Part shown: piece by piece, positions 52,302 to 61,278 of the stretch | Numbering within the stretch: the first letter of the stretch is position 1 | How the letters are laid out: each line of letters starts with the position of its first letter | Source of the DNA: Cytobacillus oceanisediminis 2691 | GTDB lineage: Bacteria > Bacillota > Bacilli > Bacillales > Cytobacillaceae | Assembly (NCBI RefSeq): GCF_000294775.2 | Contig: NZ_CP015506.1 | Coordinates: 2,269,501 to 2,333,500 of the forward strand | Length of the DNA stretch: 64,000 nucleotides | Direction: 5' to 3' | Translations under genes and position numbers: made by a program | Notes under the pieces: generated by a model | Seen by the model: the letters and a program-made list of their open reading frames with translations, nothing else | Databases searched by the model: none | Told to the model about the DNA's origin: nothing

Positions 52302-52925
52302 CTTTAACATCCTTTTTTTCCTCCCGAATCATGAAGTTCTCGACAAACTCTATGATAAGGGATTGGGTGTTAAGGGTGGTCAACTTTTTGGTTAGCGAAT
52401 TGCGCTAAAGTGGTCAACTTTTATTTTAGCGTTTACATCTTCCAACAGAGCAACAGATATTTGCCATATTAATGATATATTTATTGAAGAAAATAGTCTT
52501 TTTGTATCAATGTTTCATTTACCTGGCCAATTTAATATTGGAGGCGGGGTAGTTGAATATTCTTTAAAAAAGAAGAAAGTTAAGAATGTTCTATATGAAG
52601 GAATATCTCAGCCTCATAGTGTTATGTTATATAAAAATGATCTGTATTTTTGTAATTCGGAAGAATTCTCTGTACGTAAAGAAAATAATATATTATTTAA
52701 ATGTCTTGGTTATACGAGAGGTCTAGCTGTTCAGAATGAAACGGTTCTAATTGGCCAAAGTATAACTAGACATATAAATAAATTATTAGAAAAGCATCCT
52801 AATATTTCTTCAGACTGTGGAGTCTATTTATTAAATATGAATAATAAACTATCAACTTTTGTGCCAATCCCCTCCTTGGAAATATATGGAATTATTTTTA
52901 TCTGATTACAAAGAGGTGAAAGATT

Positions 52926-53639
52926 GTGGAATTAAATGAATATCCTTTAGTTTCTATTATTATTCCATTCTATAATTGTAAATATGTCCAGAGAGCAATT
53001 TCTAGTGCATTAAAACAAACTTATAGAAATATTGAAGTTATTGTGGTGGATGACGGATCAACTTCTCATATACCAATGATAAAACCACTTAAGGACAAGA
53101 TCTTCTATATAAGAAAAAAAAATGGTGGAACTGCTTCAGCATTAAATGAGGGAATAAGGAATTCAAAGGGAGAATATATTGTATGGTTGAGTTCAGATGA
53201 TTTATTTATTAATACAAAAGTCGAAACACAATTAGATTTTATGAAAAACAAAATGTATATGTTTTGTTATACCAATTACTTTTGCATTAATGAAAAGAAT
53301 CGAATAATATCTGATTCTGTTGGTCCTTTAAACTCTGAAGAGCTCCTAAAAAGCCTAATAGTAGGCTGCCCGATAAACGGTTCCACTATTATGATGCGGA
53401 GAGAGGTTACTAAAAGTATTGGGCTTTTTGATGAATCACTGAGATATGCCAATGACTATGATTATTGGATTAGGGTGTTTCTAAAATTTAAAATAGGGCA
53501 TTTAAATATTCCACTCACATTGTATAGAGTTCATGGGAAAATGGGAAGTAAACAATATTTAAATGATGTGTTGAAGGAATCAAGGAAAGTAAAACTAAAA
53601 TATAAAACAGAACTGGAGAAATATTTAAAAGAAAAATAA
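52926..53639 (+). CDS. GT2-family glycosyltransferase (paralogue 1)
   Basis: A GT-A-fold inverting transferase of 237 residues. The nucleotide-binding start is PLVSIIIPFYNC, followed by VVDDGS, and the DxD-type metal motif appears as LSSDDLF. The acceptor region has GLFDESLRYANDYDYW. It is a close relative of the protein at 55003-55737 (same PFYNCKYV start and DYDYW block), so the pair arose by duplication. Start GTG 52926 follows AGAGGTG. Base composition is very AT-rich. Confidence 0.9.
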   Translation: MELNEYPLVSIIIPFYNCKYVQRAISSALKQTYRNIEVIVVDDGSTSHIPMIKPLKDKIFYIRKKNGGTASALNEGIRNSKGEYIVWLSSDDLFINTKVETQLDFMKNKMYMFCYTNYFCINEKNRIISDSVGPLNSEELLKSLIVGCPINGSTIMMRREVTKSIGLFDESLRYANDYDYWIRVFLKFKIGHLNIPLTLYRVHGKMGSKQYLNDVLKESRKVKLKYKTELEKYLKEK

Positions 53640-53649
53640 TTAATTACTT

Positions 53650-53683
53650 TACAGTAGCTTCTATAGACAAGCTGCTGTTTTTT
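53650..53683 (+). terminator. terminator
   Basis: ACAGTAGCTT/AAGCTGCTGT arms are followed by seven T. From 53684 to 54080 (about 400 bases) I see no gene or clear promoter. Confidence 0.75.
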
Positions 53684-54080
53684 TAGCTAGATCTTTTGCC
53701 GGTATATCCTATATTAATAAACTTTCTAATTGAAAAAATATTTTGTGACATTAATTTATGCCTGCTTTAAATAAATTTTTTTGCTTTTCAAATCAATTCA
53801 GGATTGAAAATATTGATCATGGCTAGGCAAAAGAGGATTTTGTAAATATAAAGAATAATTCTATAAAACTAGCCTATAGCAAGAATAAGAATTAGACATA
53901 ACTTATAAAAGACAGGTTGAAGGGTATTTAAATTTAATTTTCATTTCCGTATTAAGTAATTATCGAGGGAGATTTGTGTGGAAAGAATGTTTGAATGTAA
54001 CATGGCGTTTTAACTATGAAAGAATTTGTATTAGAAGAGATTAAATTACTATCATAAAAACATTAAATAGGAGTGAAAAA

Positions 54081-54854
54081 GTGCAAAACAAATCTTTTAA
54101 ACAACCTAAGATATTTATTAACTCTGTCCCAAAAAGCAGTACTAATTTAGTAATACAATTAGTAAAAGGCATAACTAAATTATATCAAGGTAAATCATAT
54201 TGGGTAAACAATGAAAATGATGTATTAAGTATTAAGGAAGGTGAATTGGTCTATAGTCACCTGCCATATAATGAAAAATTTTCAAGCGGACTTCAAAGTA
54301 TGTCAATAAATCAGATATTCATTTACAGAGACTTAAGAGATGTTGCTGTTTCAATGGTTTACTTTATTAATGATGTATTTTTTGATCATCCTCTTCATCA
54401 AGTTTTTAAAAAGAGAATTACCTTATTTGAAGATCAATTAGATGCTGTCATTCTTGGAGTAGATCTGATTGGTGAAGAAAATGAAAATAAGTGGGGGGTT
54501 AAGAAACATTATCCAGGCATTTATGAGGAAACTTATAAAATTTATGAATGGCGTAAAGATCCCAGCGTGTGCTGCATACGTTACGAAGATCTAGTAAATA
54601 ATTTAACTGCAGATACTGAAATATTAAAAATAATAAATTTTTTATGGGAAGATCTAAGAAACCTAAACATAAGTAAAAGTGAATTCTTAAAAATAATGAA
54701 AAACAACATTGATACTAAAAACTCATGGACATATAGACAAGGCAAATTTGGAGGGTGGCGTGAAGAATTTACATCTAGAAATAAAGCGAACTTTAAAAAA
54801 GTAGCTGGTGATTTGATCATTAAACTAGGTTATGAAAAGGACAATAATTGGTGA
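54081..54854 (+). CDS. PAPS-dependent sulfotransferase
   Basis: A cytosolic-SULT-like enzyme of 257 residues that moves sulfate from PAPS to a hydroxyl. The 5'-phosphosulfate loop is SVPKSSTN (residues 15-22), the likely catalytic histidine is H60 in SHLP, the 3'-phosphate site is IYRDLRDVAVSM (R83, S91), and the C-terminal PAPS-binding RQGKFGGWREEF block is present. Start GTG 54081 follows AGGAG. It lies between two paralogous glycosyltransferases and upstream of the genes that make PAPS, so a sugar is the likely acceptor. Bacterial sulfotransferases of this type are rare in Bacillus. Confidence 0.88.
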   Translation: MQNKSFKQPKIFINSVPKSSTNLVIQLVKGITKLYQGKSYWVNNENDVLSIKEGELVYSHLPYNEKFSSGLQSMSINQIFIYRDLRDVAVSMVYFINDVFFDHPLHQVFKKRITLFEDQLDAVILGVDLIGEENENKWGVKKHYPGIYEETYKIYEWRKDPSVCCIRYEDLVNNLTADTEILKIINFLWEDLRNLNISKSEFLKIMKNNIDTKNSWTYRQGKFGGWREEFTSRNKANFKKVAGDLIIKLGYEKDNNW

Positions 54855-55002
54855 TTTACATGGCCGATTTTGCGATCGAGTCTAAGGAAGATTAGGCCAA
54901 ATCTAAAAATCCACAAAAGGTCTATGATTTTATTAGCAGTTGTTGAAAATAGTATATGGAAACTGATTTATCTTTTATTTTTCGAACAAAGGAGTGAGAA
55001 GT

Positions 55003-55737
55003 TTGAGTAAAGAACTGCCATTAGTAAGTGTTTTAATACCATTTTATAATTGTAAATATGTTCCCCAGGCAATTGAAACCGTATTAAGACAAACTTACAA
55101 GAATATCGAAATTATATTAGTTAATGATGGGTCCTATATGTATAATGAATTATTAAAACCATACTTATCAAGAATTATATATATAGAACAAAAAAATAAA
55201 GGTGTTGCGTCTGCTTTAAATGAGGGAATCAAGATAGCTAATGGTGAATATCTAGCTTGGTTAAGCTCAGATGATTTATTTTCTGAGAAGAAAATCGAAC
55301 TACAGCTTAATTTTATGAAAGAGAATAAATCATTATTTAGTTTTACAAATTTTAATATTATCGATAGCCATAATCAGATAAAAAAATATAATGTTGGGAT
55401 ACATTTCAAGAGCGGAATAGAAGTCTTACAATCATTAAAAGATTTTAATCCTATAAATGGTTGTACGGTTATGATGTCCAGGAAGGTTATTGAAAAAATT
55501 GGATATTTTGACGAAACTTTAAAATATGCACAAGACTATGATTACTGGATAAGAACTTCGGCCCATTTTCCTCTTCATTATTTCCATTGTACTTTAACTA
55601 ACTACCGGGTCCATGATTTAATGGGATCAATTCGTCATAATAAAGATCAAATGAAAGAATTCTATGAACTTAGAGAGAATTATAGAGTCAAATATAATAA
55701 ATTTTTTTCAGAACAGAGAGGAGAGAACCATGTTTAA
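55003..55737 (+). CDS. GT2-family glycosyltransferase (paralogue 2)
   Basis: 244 residues with the GT2 start PLVSVLIPFYNC, VNDGS and LSSDDLF, and acceptor-side GYFDETLKYAQDYDYW. It is the partner of the 52926 gene. TTG 55003 has AAAGGAG 8 nt upstream; the GTG at 54994 abuts that site. Its last 8 bp overlap the start of the next gene, so the two are co-translated. Donor sugar is unknown. Confidence 0.9.
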   Translation: MSKELPLVSVLIPFYNCKYVPQAIETVLRQTYKNIEIILVNDGSYMYNELLKPYLSRIIYIEQKNKGVASALNEGIKIANGEYLAWLSSDDLFSEKKIELQLNFMKENKSLFSFTNFNIIDSHNQIKKYNVGIHFKSGIEVLQSLKDFNPINGCTVMMSRKVIEKIGYFDETLKYAQDYDYWIRTSAHFPLHYFHCTLTNYRVHDLMGSIRHNKDQMKEFYELRENYRVKYNKFFSEQRGENHV

Positions 55738-57478
55738 CTCTCCATTTACTTTTAGAGGGAATGAATATATTGCTGCACAATTTAACCCTCGGCAAATAAT
55801 TGATAATTTTAAATATGAATGTGTGATTTTACCACAAAGAAGGTCAAATAATGAAAATGCATCATATCTTATTTCACCAGAGGTAAATAATATTGAAGGA
55901 AATTTTGCTGTAGCAGGTATATTATTCCAAAGTAATAGGTTATGTGTGGTTGAAAAATATCAAAATAATGTTGAAACAGTTATAAGTTTGCCTATAAATC
56001 AGAATGAGTGGATTAAAGTAGTCCTTATTTATATAGATAAGACACCAACAGTGTATATTAATGAAAAGGAAGTAGCCGTGGGGACAAAAAGCAGATATAC
56101 CCACATTTGTCCATCTTTGGTTTTTGGCGGCAACATTAAAGATGGGTGTTTCTATGGAAAAATCCAATCAATAAAACTTTGGAAAGTACCCCCAAACCAA
56201 TCAGAAATTCGGTTAAAGAGGGAAGATATGAATGTAAATCAAAATATTGTGTGGGGTTATGACTTTTTAAGCGGGTCTGCCTATAAAAATGGGAAGAAAT
56301 CTGACTACGAAGTCAGTATAATATTGCCGACCTTTAATAAATATCAAGAATTATTGTTAACACTTCATTCCTTAGAATGCCAGCATTTTGATAAGAGAAA
56401 GTATGAAGTAATTATTGTCGATGATGGATCAATTGACAATACTGCTTCTATAATCAATGAACACAATTTTTCATTTGATTTAAAATATATAAGATCCAAC
56501 CAAAATATTGGAAGGGCTAGTATGAGAAACCTTGGGATTCAGAATGCTGGAGGCCGAGTTATTGTATTTTTGGATGCAGAGATAATTGTTAAGCCTGACT
56601 TTGTTTCTCTGCATTACCAAGGACATAAGGAGAACAAAAAAATAGTCATTTGTGGAAGCTTGGTACTTAAAGGATTATATACAATATATCATCCAAGATA
56701 CAACATGGAACAAAAGACTCATATAATGAAGCTGTTGAAAAACTATCCGACTTTTACTCCTAGTACTTTGAATGAGATAAAAAGTGGTAAGACTGTTAAA
56801 CTATTAACTGAAAAAGAGGTTAGTAATCAATCATATCAAAATTATTCATTTGATAAACCATTCGTAAAGGTTTACAAAGAAACGCTTTTTAATCGTTTTG
56901 GGAATAATCTGAATGGGTTTCACTTTCCATGGCTCTTATTTTGCACTGGGAATGTTTCTGTTGAGGCAAAGGCCATTAAGGAAGTAGGCCTATTTGAAGA
57001 GTACCCAGGATACGGCTGGGATGATCATGAACTTGGATATCGTTTATATAAAAAGGGGTATAGATTTTTTAATCATAATGGGTTAGCAGCCTATCATCAA
57101 GAACACCCTATTTCAAAGACAAATCCTCAAGATGCTATTAAAAATTTTGTCCGAGTGTTTAATAAATATCCTGAGGTACAATTAAGGATTTTTATATTGC
57201 ATTTCTTGGGTATATCCGTTCCTAATGTACACTTAATTTATGATTCATACTTGAACTTTTTAAATGGATATTCAAATATTTATAAAGGAATTCCGAAGTT
57301 ATTAGAGCAAATACTCCAAAGAATATCTGTTAAACTATGGAAAGAAGAACCATTAACAAACTTACTAAATACTAGTTCAGTAAATAAAGAACAAATTATA
57401 AAAAATCTTGAAGATTTAGAAATTTATCCTAAAGTTAAGCCGTTTGCAAGTAATTTTAAGAACATTATTAAGATGTAA
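55730..57478 (+). CDS. LamG-like lectin domain fused to GT2 glycosyltransferase
   Basis: 582 residues. The first 165 have the beta-sandwich pattern of LamG/concanavalin-type domains (VAGILFQSNRLCVVE, WIKVVLIYIDKTPTVYINEK, GKIQSIKLWKV). From about 205 there is a GT2 domain (SIILPTFNKYQELLLTLHSL, IIVDDGSIDNT, FLDAEIIVKPDF, and GYGWDDHELGYRLYKKGY near the acceptor site), similar to chondroitin-polymerase and CgeD-like enzymes. The C-terminal 130 residues are helical. ATG 55730 follows GAGAGGAG; the longer open frame upstream lies inside the previous gene. The lectin domain may hold the growing glycan. Confidence 0.82.
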   Translation: MFNSPFTFRGNEYIAAQFNPRQIIDNFKYECVILPQRRSNNENASYLISPEVNNIEGNFAVAGILFQSNRLCVVEKYQNNVETVISLPINQNEWIKVVLIYIDKTPTVYINEKEVAVGTKSRYTHICPSLVFGGNIKDGCFYGKIQSIKLWKVPPNQSEIRLKREDMNVNQNIVWGYDFLSGSAYKNGKKSDYEVSIILPTFNKYQELLLTLHSLECQHFDKRKYEVIIVDDGSIDNTASIINEHNFSFDLKYIRSNQNIGRASMRNLGIQNAGGRVIVFLDAEIIVKPDFVSLHYQGHKENKKIVICGSLVLKGLYTIYHPRYNMEQKTHIMKLLKNYPTFTPSTLNEIKSGKTVKLLTEKEVSNQSYQNYSFDKPFVKVYKETLFNRFGNNLNGFHFPWLLFCTGNVSVEAKAIKEVGLFEEYPGYGWDDHELGYRLYKKGYRFFNHNGLAAYHQEHPISKTNPQDAIKNFVRVFNKYPEVQLRIFILHFLGISVPNVHLIYDSYLNFLNGYSNIYKGIPKLLEQILQRISVKLWKEEPLTNLLNTSSVNKEQIIKNLEDLEIYPKVKPFASNFKNIIKM

Positions 57479-57486
57479 AACAAATT

Positions 57487-57517
57487 CTGGGAAGATATAG
57501 CTTTCCAGTTTTTTTCT
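57487..57517 (+). terminator. terminator
   Basis: CTGGGAA/TTTCCAG arms are followed by seven T. Confidence 0.7.
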
Positions 57518-57613
57518 TTCACCTTGGTGCATTAGCCGTTTCATGATACAAGAGTTTTGAATCTAATAAAGGTATACCCTCGTGTATAAAAAAAACAGAT
57601 TGGAGCAGAAGAA

Positions 57614-58471
57614 TTGAGAAAATTACTTACTGTTACATTTGTTGGATTCATTGCCCAATTAATTGACGGATCACTAGGGATGGCTTACGGAGTTACATCC
57701 TCCTCTTTGCTTTTAATGCTAGGTATGGCTCCTGCGGTTGCATCTGCCAGTATTCACATTTCGGAAGTGGTTACGACTGCTGCTTCAGGTTTTTTTCACT
57801 TTAAGTTTGGAAATGTAGATAGAGGGACAGTAATGAAATTAATTCTACCCGGTGGTGTAGGGGCATTTATTGGAGCATGCTTTTTAAGCAGCATGCCAGG
57901 AGAAGCTGTCAGGCCTTTTATATCTGTTTTTTTGTTGTTATTGGGAGTTTATATCTTATTCCGCTTTTTGTTTCTTAATAGTACTCCAAATGAGAATAAG
58001 GGAATCCAGTTATCTAACAGGAAAGCTGCAATCCTTGGTCTATTAGGCGGGTTCGCTGACGCTACCGGTGGAGGCGGATGGGGGCCCATTACAACACCTG
58101 TTCTTCTGGCCCAAAAAGACACTGCTCCCAGAAAAGTGATTGGAACTGTTGATACGAGTGAATTTGTAATAGCATTATCAGCAACGGCAGGGTTTCTTAT
58201 CTCTTTAGGCTGGAAGGAATTTGATTGGTTTTGGGTTCTTGCGTTAATGCTAGGTGGATTGTTTGCTGCTCCTATTGCAGCATGGCTCGTAAGGATCCTT
58301 CCTTCCTACCTCCTTGGAGTCGCAGTAGGTGGAGTGATCATTATAACCAATTTGCATACCATTATTAATTTATCTGGCATAGGGATTACATTATCTTACT
58401 TTATATATCCCTGTCTTTTTATGCTTTGGATAATAGCCATTATTTATACAATTAAAAAGAATAAGAGCTGA
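57614..58471 (+). CDS. TauE/SafE (TSUP) family anion transporter
   Basis: A 285-residue protein with eight spans and two TSUP repeats: FIAQLIDGSLGMAYGVTSSSLLL and LLGGFADATGGGGWGPITTPVLL. The family moves sulfite, sulfate, sulfoacetate or related anions. It is 33 nt ahead of the APS kinase gene and in the same direction, so sulfate uptake for PAPS synthesis is the best guess; sulfite export is less consistent with the context. Start TTG 57614 follows GGAG. Confidence 0.85.
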   Translation: MRKLLTVTFVGFIAQLIDGSLGMAYGVTSSSLLLMLGMAPAVASASIHISEVVTTAASGFFHFKFGNVDRGTVMKLILPGGVGAFIGACFLSSMPGEAVRPFISVFLLLLGVYILFRFLFLNSTPNENKGIQLSNRKAAILGLLGGFADATGGGGWGPITTPVLLAQKDTAPRKVIGTVDTSEFVIALSATAGFLISLGWKEFDWFWVLALMLGGLFAAPIAAWLVRILPSYLLGVAVGGVIIITNLHTIINLSGIGITLSYFIYPCLFMLWIIAIIYTIKKNKS

Positions 58472-58504
58472 TACAGGTTCTGTCATACAAAAAGGAGGGA
58501 AGGC

Positions 58505-59098
58505 ATGGAAAAAGACAAGAATTTATATTCTCCTATATTTAAAGTAACAAAAGAAAAAAGAAGAGCTCTTCATGGACATAATAGTAAGATTATTTGGTTT
58601 ACTGGTTTATCAGGATCAGGTAAAACAACCATCGCAAATGAACTGGAAGACATTCTTCATTCAAAAGGTATCTCCACCTTTATTTTAGATGGAGATAATA
58701 TTCGGCAGGGACTGAATAACGATTTAGGATTCAGTCAGGAAGATCGAAAAGAAAATATTCGCAGAATCGGAGAGGTAGCAAAATTATTTGTAGATAGCGG
58801 AATTGTGGTTCTGGTTACCTTTATATCACCATTCGCTTCAGAGCGTAAACTGGTCAGAGATATGGTTGAAAAGGACGAGTTTATTGAAGTGTATGTCAAT
58901 TGCTCTTTGGAAGAGTGCGAAAAAAGAGATCCAAAGGGCTTGTACCAAAGGGCAAAAAATGGTGAAATCAAAGAATTTACAGGGATTTCTTCGCCTTATG
59001 AAGTGCCTGAGAATCCAGAAATCATCTTAGAGACTTCTAACTATTCGATAAAAGAGTGTACAGAAATTCTTTATGATTATCTGAAAAGATTACTGTAA
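58505..59098 (+). CDS. cysC: adenylylsulfate (APS) kinase
   Basis: Phosphorylates APS to PAPS with ATP. The P-loop is GLSGSGKTT (34-42), then [12 protein letters not shown], the lid region with FISPFASER and the end [20 protein letters not shown]. The length of 197 is normal. Followed 19 nt later by ATP sulfurylase, so the pair makes PAPS from sulfate. AAGGAGGG precedes the ATG. Confidence 0.96.
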   Translation: MEKDKNLYSPIFKVTKEKRRALHGHNSKIIWFTGLSGSGKTTIANELEDILHSKGISTFILDGDNIRQGLNNDLGFSQEDRKENIRRIGEVAKLFVDSGIVVLVTFISPFASERKLVRDMVEKDEFIEVYVNCSLEECEKRDPKGLYQRAKNGEIKEFTGISSPYEVPENPEIILETSNYSIKECTEILYDYLKRLL

Positions 59099-59117
59099 AT
59101 GGCTAAGGAGGGAAAAA

Positions 59118-60281
59118 ATGAATTCAATTATTGACCCCCACGGTGGAAATTTAGTAAATGGCAAGTTATCTGAAGGAGAGAGAAAAAAATATTTATCAAA
59201 ACAAGATTCCATGCCTTATATTTCAATTTCGAAGTGGACAATATCTGATGTTGAACTGATTACGAATGGCGGTTACAGTCCGCTTCGCGGGTTTATGAAT
59301 CAAAAGGAATACCTTAGTGTTTTGGAAAACATGCATCTCCCAAGCGGTCTTCCTTGGACAATCCCCATCACTCTTCCCGTTGATAAAGAGGAGGCTGAAC
59401 AACTTGAAATAGGAGATGAAGTCCTCCTAAGAGGGAAAGATGATATTACCTACGGAGTAATTAAAATAGAGGAAATATATAGTTACAACAAAGAATATGA
59501 GGCATTGATGGTTTACGGCACAAACGATCATAATCATCCTGGTGTGAAGAAGTTAAATACCCAGGGGGATATTTATGTTGCAGGTCCGGTTTATGCAATT
59601 AATCAGCCTTCACATGCCCCTTTTGAAGACTATCTAAAAGAACCAGCTGAAACAAGAAAAATGTTCAATGACTTGAAGTGGAGTACTATCGTTGGCTTCC
59701 AGACACGTAATCCAGTACATCGGGCCCATGAATACCTGCAAAAATGTGCATTGGAGATGGTAGATGGTCTTTTACTTCATCCCCTTGTCGGAGAAACAAA
59801 AAAGGATGATATACCAGCAGATATCAGAATGGAAAGCTATAGTGTATTGCTTGATAAATATTATCCAATGGATCGAGTTAAGCTGGCAGTATTTCCAGGT
59901 GCTATGCGCTATGCAGGTCCGAGAGAAGCTGTGCATCACGCTATTATCCGTAAAAATTATGGGTGCACACACTTCATTGTCGGCAGAGATCATGCAGGTG
60001 TCGGAAATTATTATGGAACTTATGATGCTCAAAAAATATTTTCCAATTTTGACCCCGAAAAAATTGGAATTAAACTGTTATTTTTTGAACATAGTTTTTA
60101 CTGTAAAAAATGCATGAATATGGCGTCCGCTAAGACGTGTCCCCACTTAGAAGAGGACCGCTTCTTTCTAAGCGGCACCAAAGTTAGGGAGATGCTAAGA
60201 AATGGAGAGCAGCTTCCACCTGAAATTACAAGGCCTGAAGTAGCGGATATATTAAGGAAGGGGTTTAGCAATAACGTTTAA
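59118..60281 (+). CDS. sat: sulfate adenylyltransferase (ATP sulfurylase)
   Basis: Forms APS from sulfate and ATP. The 387-residue monomeric-type enzyme has [10 protein letters not shown] (195-204), the GRDHAG loop, and a Cys cluster [13 protein letters not shown] near 325 seen in many bacterial Sat proteins. No CysH or sulfite reductase follows, so its product in this cluster goes to PAPS and not to reduction. AAGGAGGG precedes the ATG. Nothing is seen from 60282 to 60372. Confidence 0.96.
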   Translation: MNSIIDPHGGNLVNGKLSEGERKKYLSKQDSMPYISISKWTISDVELITNGGYSPLRGFMNQKEYLSVLENMHLPSGLPWTIPITLPVDKEEAEQLEIGDEVLLRGKDDITYGVIKIEEIYSYNKEYEALMVYGTNDHNHPGVKKLNTQGDIYVAGPVYAINQPSHAPFEDYLKEPAETRKMFNDLKWSTIVGFQTRNPVHRAHEYLQKCALEMVDGLLLHPLVGETKKDDIPADIRMESYSVLLDKYYPMDRVKLAVFPGAMRYAGPREAVHHAIIRKNYGCTHFIVGRDHAGVGNYYGTYDAQKIFSNFDPEKIGIKLLFFEHSFYCKKCMNMASAKTCPHLEEDRFFLSGTKVREMLRNGEQLPPEITRPEVADILRKGFSNNV

Positions 60282-60372
60282 CATTTAGAGTTCATTTGAG
60301 GAATCATCCTCGGAGTCTGTTAATTGATGCTGAAGGCTGGTTCCTTGTTTGCTTTAATTTTTATAAATGCTA

Positions 60373-61257
60373 TCAAAACTCAACCCCAAACCTCCGAAAA
60401 TACCAATCATCATCAAATTTCCTTTTCTTCAAATAAACCTGTTTCTTCTCCATTGCCCCATTCTGAATCACTCTTTTTTCAACATCTTTTGATTTAGTAT
60501 GCTTTATCATCATTTTACGGATTTTTTGAATGCGGCTGGGGTTAAAATGCAGATAGGCAAGTCTTAATAGGTTATAGTAGTAATCTTCCAGTTCAATTTT
60601 GTAGGGCTGTACTTTCCGGAATAAATGCAGTACTTTCGTCTTTGGCTGTACATAACAATTGTAGCCGAATAACCAGAGCTTAATAGAAAGTTCCACATCT
60701 TCATGTCCCCAAGTCGGAAACCCTGTTTCAAATCCTCCCACATCTTCAAATACATCCCGTCTGATCGCAAAGCATCCGCCTGGCAGAACGGCGGTTTCAA
60801 ATAGATAATCTCTTTTTGTGTTCCAGTGGGTCCTGAACTTATTTGATCTTTCATTTACCCATAGTGTTTGGCCATACCCGATAAAATTGGGATTACCTAT
60901 AGCGCCAATGGCAGGGGTAATGGAATCGCAGGTCCCCTCAAGAATTGGTTCAAGCAGTCTGTCTAGCCACGAATCTTCAAATTCCAGATGGGCATCACAA
61001 AACACAAGAATGCTCCCATTTGCTTTTTCTGCCCCTGCATTTCTTGCATTTGCTGCCCCGACACCGGATGTATTCACTACTGTGATATTTTTATTCAGAA
61101 ACTGATCCCGAAGAAAATCACAGCAATGATCATCAGACTGATCATTTACAACAATGATTTCATATGGAGAGCCAATCTCTACGGAGAAAAAAGATTCAAG
61201 TGTGTTCTTTACGTTTATTCCTTCGTTTTTTACAGGAAAGATGATGGAAGCAAGCAA
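60373..61257 (-). CDS. GT2/GT27-like glycosyltransferase (polypeptide GalNAc-transferase-like)
   Basis: 294 residues. The GT-A core starts ASIIFPVKNEG and has VVNDQS. The metal motif is DAH in VFCDAHLEFEDSWLDRLLEPI, the DxH form of polypeptide GalNAc-transferases. The acceptor-side block is GFPTWGHEDVELSIKLWLFGY. The lectin domain of eukaryotic enzymes is absent. Similar bacterial proteins occur in spore-surface clusters. TTG 61257 has AAAGGAG at 9-nt spacing. Second gene of a minus-strand pair. Confidence 0.82.
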   Translation of the reverse strand: MLASIIFPVKNEGINVKNTLESFFSVEIGSPYEIIVVNDQSDDHCCDFLRDQFLNKNITVVNTSGVGAANARNAGAEKANGSILVFCDAHLEFEDSWLDRLLEPILEGTCDSITPAIGAIGNPNFIGYGQTLWVNERSNKFRTHWNTKRDYLFETAVLPGGCFAIRRDVFEDVGGFETGFPTWGHEDVELSIKLWLFGYNCYVQPKTKVLHLFRKVQPYKIELEDYYYNLLRLAYLHFNPSRIQKIRKMMIKHTKSKDVEKRVIQNGAMEKKQVYLKKRKFDDDWYFRRFGVEF

Positions 61258-61278
61258 ATTTATTTCACTCCTTTATTG

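Larger units (their letters stand above)
50003..52437 (-). mobile_element. IS21-family insertion sequence, complete
   Basis: 2,435 bp with ends TGTAAA...TTTACA. Both ends carry repeats of AAAAGTTGACCA (left at 50018 and 50042; right, inverted, at 52377-52388 and 52411-52422), as in IS21 transposase-binding ends. It is flanked by a 5-bp target duplication, TCTTC (49998-50002 and 52438-52442). It encodes istA and istB on the minus strand. Both genes look intact, so it may still be mobile. Confidence 0.95.
49647..52905 (+). pseudogene. DUF4915/TIGR03032-like protein gene split by an IS21-type element
   Basis: The first part (49647-50002) and the last part (52443-52905) join in frame once the element and one TCTTC copy are removed, giving about 272 residues. 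The joined protein has beta-propeller-like strands (CRGIARYGKGFVVASNEEG, LDLHGIAISGDFAYLAE, ICHINDIFIEENSLFVSMF, PHSVMLYKNDLYFCNSEE, GYTRGLAVQNETVLIGQS), as in the DUF4915/TIGR03032 group that occurs beside sulfotransferase and glycosyltransferase genes. ATG 49647 has TTGGAG 8 nt upstream. Neither half has decayed, so the break is recent. Confidence 0.8.

Noticed and set aside
57541..57613. sigma-B or sigma-K promoter for the TSUP gene
   Set aside because: Hexamers such as GATACA and GGTATA occur, but spacing to a matching -35 does not fit.
59118..60281. sat and cysC as part of an assimilatory sulfate-reduction operon
   Set aside because: Neither cysH nor sulfite reductase genes are present, and the neighbours are glycosyltransferases and a sulfotransferase.
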